From: Rhodobacteraceae bacterium WD3A24
Lineage (GTDB): Bacteria > Pseudomonadota > Alphaproteobacteria > Rhodobacterales > Rhodobacteraceae
Length of the DNA stretch: 64,000 nt
Direction: 5' to 3'
NCBI GenBank assembly: GCA_002967695.1
Contig: PUHN01000003.1
Coordinates: forward strand, 62,001-126,000
Shown here: piece by piece, positions 61,601 to 64,000 of the stretch
Numbering within the stretch: position 1 is the first letter of the stretch
Layout: each line of letters begins with the position of its first letter
Notes under the pieces: model-generated
The model's database searches: none
Told to the model about the DNA's origin: nothing
The model's input: the letters and a program-made list of their open reading frames with translations, nothing else
Program-made: the position numbers and the translations under genes

Positions 61601-62501
61601 ACTCCGGGCCGAAGAAGGCGCGGTACTGGGGCGGCACGAGCGGCCTCAAATCGCCCTCAAGCCGGGCATCGAAACGTTGTGCCGCCGCCTCGGGCGGCGC
61701 CTGCCCATCGGCGGCGTCGGAGACCAGCGTCACCCGGCCCGAGAGCCGTTCCCGCCCCGCCGTGGCCAGCGAGATGTCGGCGGCAAAATCGTCAAGGATA
61801 CCTTCGCCGGCGATGGACATCTCCAGCGCGGGCTCGCCCGGCAGGCCGATGAGGCTTGCCGCAATCCCCGCCGGGCCTTCGGAAAGTTCAAGCGCCAGCG
61901 CGAGGTGGCGTGTGTCGTTGGCATAGCTTCCTTCCAGGCTCAGCCGCCCTTCGGCCCCGTCGATCCGCTCGGCCACCAGCGAGGCCTCGCCCTCCCCACC
62001 GGCGAGGTTCGCCGACCCGTCGAGCCGCAACTCCGCCGGCTCGCCCAGAATCGGCGCGCCCAGCCGCACGCGCTGGGCACTGAGCGTGCCGATCTCGATC
62101 GAGACCGGCAATTCCGGCAGGGCAAGGCTGCGGGCTTCGGGCGACGGCCCCGACGCTTCGACGACGGGCAGCCGGTCGAGCAGGATTTCGCCGGCCGAAA
62201 GCTCATTGACCTCGAGCCGGCCGGACAGCAGCGCACTGCGCCGCCAATCCAGCGCGATATCGCGCAGGGTCAGCCAGACGCCCTCCCCGTCGGCAACGGT
62301 CAGGCTCTCGATCGTCGCGCGGGACGACAGCGCCCCTTCAAAACCGCGAATCCGGACATCGCGGCCGGCATCGGAAAGCTGATCCTGCAACAAACCGGCG
62401 AGAAAGCCCGGATCATCTTCCTGTGCGGCGGCCGGCATCGCCACCGACAGGGCACACCACAGCACCAGCGTCGTGGCGAGGCATCTCCAAACCCTGCGCA
62501 T
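58632..62501 (-). CDS. tamB: Translocation and assembly module subunit TamB
   Basis: A 1289-residue protein. The N-terminal hydrophobic segment (RCLATTLVLWCALSVAMPAAA) anchors or exports it, and a very long region of repeated beta-strand/groove sequence follows, as in AsmA/TamB/YhdP-like proteins. The conserved C-terminal DUF490 domain is seen in the last about 350 residues (LRGDTADVIPAGEFGLIRGRF, LLGNRFTLNEGFATLQG, PEEEVVSRLIFGENLTELS). TamB spans the periplasm and, with TamA, assists barrel assembly; recent work also implicates it in phospholipid transport. Its start overlaps the tamA stop as TGATG, giving tight coupling. Length is typical. Confidence 0.93.
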   Translation of the reverse strand: MRRVWRCLATTLVLWCALSVAMPAAAQEDDPGFLAGLLQDQLSDAGRDVRIRGFEGALSSRATIESLTVADGEGVWLTLRDIALDWRRSALLSGRLEVNELSAGEILLDRLPVVEASGPSPEARSLALPELPVSIEIGTLSAQRVRLGAPILGEPAELRLDGSANLAGGEGEASLVAERIDGAEGRLSLEGSYANDTRHLALALELSEGPAGIAASLIGLPGEPALEMSIAGEGILDDFAADISLATAGRERLSGRVTLVSDAADGQAPPEAAAQRFDARLEGDLRPLVPPQYRAFFGPESRLVTSGASYADGRMELSELSLSASALSLGGRVELAAGGLPKLIDLDGRIESPEGGAVALPGAGGTTLRRAALALNFDADRGEDWNADITAREVRSPGMSIETLRLTGSGQIVGPAATGVQPEGARVLAQLVFGAEGLAPDDPALARALGGAVRGTADLDWRQGAPLRLGALTLSGENYGLAANGRIDMRGFDGTVEGQLADLARLSDLAGRPLSGALEGRLEGRFAPLTGAFDGNARLTGRDLAIDQPQADRLLAGRSEIFVSARRDTEGTALRSLTVDARTLDLDAFGQFSSERNALTARLDFSDLAVLGDGYGGALTADAHLSGPAGGHEISLQARAEALSTGIAPLDGLLIRETTLALRGRQDGAGLRVERAALDGAGISARLDGRLEQGASRLEGAVSLADLSRLHPRLSGGLSAQATLSEDGARRRISLDATGEGLAVDDPHADRLLRGRTTLSVRAQAEDGEIRLDRLGLENERLEVSAQSVADADPGAIVQPDLSVSARINDIAVLAPDFSGPVEVSGRISRNGSEYGLDLSGSGPADIALSVQGGLTRDLIADLRLTGRGELAVLGLMLEPTTIEGPAEFDIAVNGPLQLSSVSGRASTSGARIVEPRQNITLENVTASADLAGGRAEVDVAGEVAQGGRFSLSGPITLAPGLPAALEVTAQNARVADPRLYEARLSGRLGIDGPLRDGALISGTLRLQEAELRIPTANFGDNGHVPDGLHHVNESGAARATRDRAGILDGGERRRNGPPFRLDVTLEAPNRIFVRGRGLDAELGGTLQLRGDTADVIPAGEFGLIRGRFDLLGNRFTLNEGFATLQGRFVPVIRLVANTDTGGLTARVIIEGVATEPQIRFESVPELPEEEVVSRLIFGENLTELSPFQAAQLASAIATLSGRGGNGLVDNLRQNFGLDDLDVTAGENGGATLRAGRYITENVYSDIAVDSEGRSEVTINLDISSSVTIRGRATSDGHTGLGLYFERDY

Positions 62502-64000
62502 CAGAAGGATTGCCCCAGCCCGAGATAAATCTGAACGCCGCCGCCCTCCTCGCCGCGCACCGGCGCGGCGACGTCGAGGCGCAGCGGCCCGATCCCGGTA
62601 TTGTAACGCAGGCCGACCCCGACACCGGCGTGCCAGTCGTCCTCTCCGGTGAACAGGCCCTCACTGACATAGCCCGCATCGGCGAACCCGACCAGGCCGA
62701 TGGTTTCGGTGATGCTGCCGCGCAGTTCACCCGAAAAAGCCGCGAAGCCCTGCCCGCCCGAGCGCACGCCGCCGGGGCTGACCCCGAGCGAGCGGAACGG
62801 AACCCCCCGCACCGTGCCCGCGCCGCCCGAATAGAACAGAAGCTGGCGCGGGGTGTCATCGAGATCGGCGAAAGCCACCCCGCCGAGCTGCGCACGGCCG
62901 GCGACCACCAGCCGATCCTCGGTGCCCAGCCCGTGATAGGCCCGGGCGTCGGTGGTGAACTGAAGCCCGGTATCGGAAGTCTCAAACCCCAGATAGGGGG
63001 TGAGCGAGGCTTCGAGATAGGTGCCGCCGGCGGGATCGAGCGAGTCGTCGCGCCGGTCCCATGTCACCCCGACCGGGGTGGCGAGCATGCCGAAATCGCG
63101 CGTGCCCAGATCGTCCTCGGTCCGCTCGAAGCGGTATGACAACGCCGCCTCGCCGGTGAGCGTCGACGAGAAGATATGCGACAGGCCGGTCTCGACCTCC
63201 AGCCGCCGCGCGTCGAAATCGGGAGCGTCCACAGTCTCGACCAGCGCGCCGATGAAAAAGGTCGTGTCGGGCGTGACCGTCGCCGGACGGCTCAGACGCG
63301 ACGTCACGCGCAGATCCAGCCCGTAGTCACGCGCGCCGATCCCGCCGATCTCCCCGTCAAAGCGCAGCCGCTCACCTCCGCCCAGAAGATTGCGATGCAG
63401 CCAGAATCCCGTGACCCGCCCGCCATCGAGCGAATCCGCCTCGATGCCGAAACCGATGCGCCGCAGCGGCGCCTCGGTCACCCTCGCGGCGATGTCGAGC
63501 GTGCCGTCGGGATTGGCCGTCTCGGCCTCGCGCAGGGCAACCGATGCGAAGACCCCGCTGCGGCGCAGGCGGCGGCTGGCGCGTTGGACGTTTTCAGGGT
63601 CGAAAACCTCGCCGGTGGGAAATCCGGCGATCTCGCGGATGCGCTCGGGGCGCATCCGCTCATGGCCCTCGACGGACAGCGTGCCGAAACGTAGCCGGTC
63701 ACCGGGAGCAAGGCGGATATCGGTGTCGAGCGTGGCGTTGGCATGATCGGCGGTGATGTCCTGGCTTTCCACCTCGGCCAGCGCATGCCCCTGCGCGCGC
63801 CATCCCTCGACGCCAGCCTGCGCGGCCTCGCGCACCACGGGGCTGAAGGCCGGGGCGCCCGTGGAAAATCCTTCGGGCAGAACCGTCTGCGGCGCGAGCG
63901 GCGCGATCCCGGTCGCGCCAAAGCTGAACTGCGGGCCGGGCTCGACGGTGACCATGATGCTTTCGATCTGGCCGGGCGCGTAGAGCGGCGAAATTGCCGC
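62501..64000 (-). CDS. tamA: TamA (BamA/TamA-family outer-membrane protein), 5' end beyond the window
   Basis: The C-terminal 499 codons of a BamA/Omp85-family protein. The frame is open to the window edge (YAPGQIE precedes the first in-window ATG at 63955), so the true start lies beyond 64000. POTRA-type segments are visible (GTLSVEGHERMRPERIREIAGF, VFDPENVQRASRRLRRSGVF), followed by a 16-strand barrel. The barrel includes LHRNLLGGGERLRFDGEIGG, the VRGVPFRSLG lock motif and LRYNTGIGPLRLDVAAPV, ending in IYLGLGQSF. It pairs with tamB immediately downstream, whose ATG overlaps this stop. About 100 N-terminal residues are missing. Confidence 0.93.
   Translation of the reverse strand, partial: AAISPLYAPGQIESIMVTVEPGPQFSFGATGIAPLAPQTVLPEGFSTGAPAFSPVVREAAQAGVEGWRAQGHALAEVESQDITADHANATLDTDIRLAPGDRLRFGTLSVEGHERMRPERIREIAGFPTGEVFDPENVQRASRRLRRSGVFASVALREAETANPDGTLDIAARVTEAPLRRIGFGIEADSLDGGRVTGFWLHRNLLGGGERLRFDGEIGGIGARDYGLDLRVTSRLSRPATVTPDTTFFIGALVETVDAPDFDARRLEVETGLSHIFSSTLTGEAALSYRFERTEDDLGTRDFGMLATPVGVTWDRRDDSLDPAGGTYLEASLTPYLGFETSDTGLQFTTDARAYHGLGTEDRLVVAGRAQLGGVAFADLDDTPRQLLFYSGGAGTVRGVPFRSLGVSPGGVRSGGQGFAAFSGELRGSITETIGLVGFADAGYVSEGLFTGEDDWHAGVGVGLRYNTGIGPLRLDVAAPVRGEEGGGVQIYLGLGQSF

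Noticed and set aside
1-64000. CRISPR arrays, insertion sequences, prophage or toxin-antitoxin modules
   Set aside because: No regularly spaced repeats, transposase, integrase or phage-like proteins were recognised anywhere in the window.

Overview
The window looks like chromosomal DNA of a high-GC alphaproteobacterium, most likely a member of the Rhodobacteraceae/Roseobacter group. The evidence is the lptC-lptA-lptB-rpoN-hpf-ptsN gene order, an RpoHII-type heat-shock sigma factor, an HvrA-like H-NS protein, a Rhodobacter-type porin, Core-2/NodH glycan genes typical of roseobacters, and tamA-tamB. I see no integrase, transposase, CRISPR array or phage gene. Coding density is very high, with many 4-bp ATGA/GTGA overlaps, and no gene-free stretch exceeds 300 bp.

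Region by region: (1) 48-692, an AlkB-type repair dioxygenase. (2) 702-10245, a surface-glycan locus: ABC-2 export permease, CysQ phosphatase, GalU, four glycosyltransferases (one of Core-2/I-branching type) and a two-domain NodH-like sulfotransferase. Together they suggest a sulfated polysaccharide, with CysQ clearing the PAP by-product. (3) 10247-15310 (minus), the conserved block ptsN, hpf, rpoN, lptB, lptA, lptC and an RNase D. (4) 15387-25071, a PagL-like protein, a flavoprotein, the leuS-lptE-holA-GST operon, a DUF3576 lipoprotein, a porin with a strong terminator, an orphan porin N-terminus and a LacI regulator. (5) tRNA-Arg(CCU) at 25187-25263.

(6) 25273-46632 is a 21-kb catabolic block. 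The first half is a divergent pair of operons. Leftward are a crotonase, MarR regulator, amidohydrolase and a complete TRAP transporter. Rightward are a feruloyl-CoA-synthase-like ligase, an SDR and an acyl-CoA dehydrogenase. This points to uptake and CoA-dependent breakdown of a hydroxycinnamate-like aromatic acid. After an M29 aminopeptidase and a secreted phytase/esterase-like propeller protein, the second half (38525-46632) encodes a 2-aminobenzoyl-CoA monooxygenase/reductase, a 2-aminobenzoate/benzoate-CoA ligase, SDR, crotonase, acyl-CoA dehydrogenase, thioesterase, Rid protein and MarR regulator. This matches the aerobic CoA-thioester route for anthranilate first described in Azoarcus evansii. 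Its crotonase and Rid protein both lack canonical catalytic residues.

(7) 46770-54344: a MarR-like regulator with a five-cysteine tail, rpoH, a TRAP permease pair without a binding protein (preceded by a possible coupled leader peptide), and an Fe3+ ABC transporter operon with a TGA-N9-TCA iron-box-like palindrome upstream. (8) 54446-57014: three tandem outer-membrane beta-barrel genes, each with its own terminator. Copies 1 and 3 are almost identical except in presumed surface loops. (9) 57296-64000: an H-NS/HvrA protein, a YihY/BrkB membrane protein, and tamB with a tamA cut by the window edge.

The best candidates for new biology are the modified anthranilate-CoA pathway, the mosaic outer-membrane protein array, the sulfated-glycan locus with its tandem-domain sulfotransferase, and the small regulatory elements around rpoH, the TRAP genes and the iron transporter.
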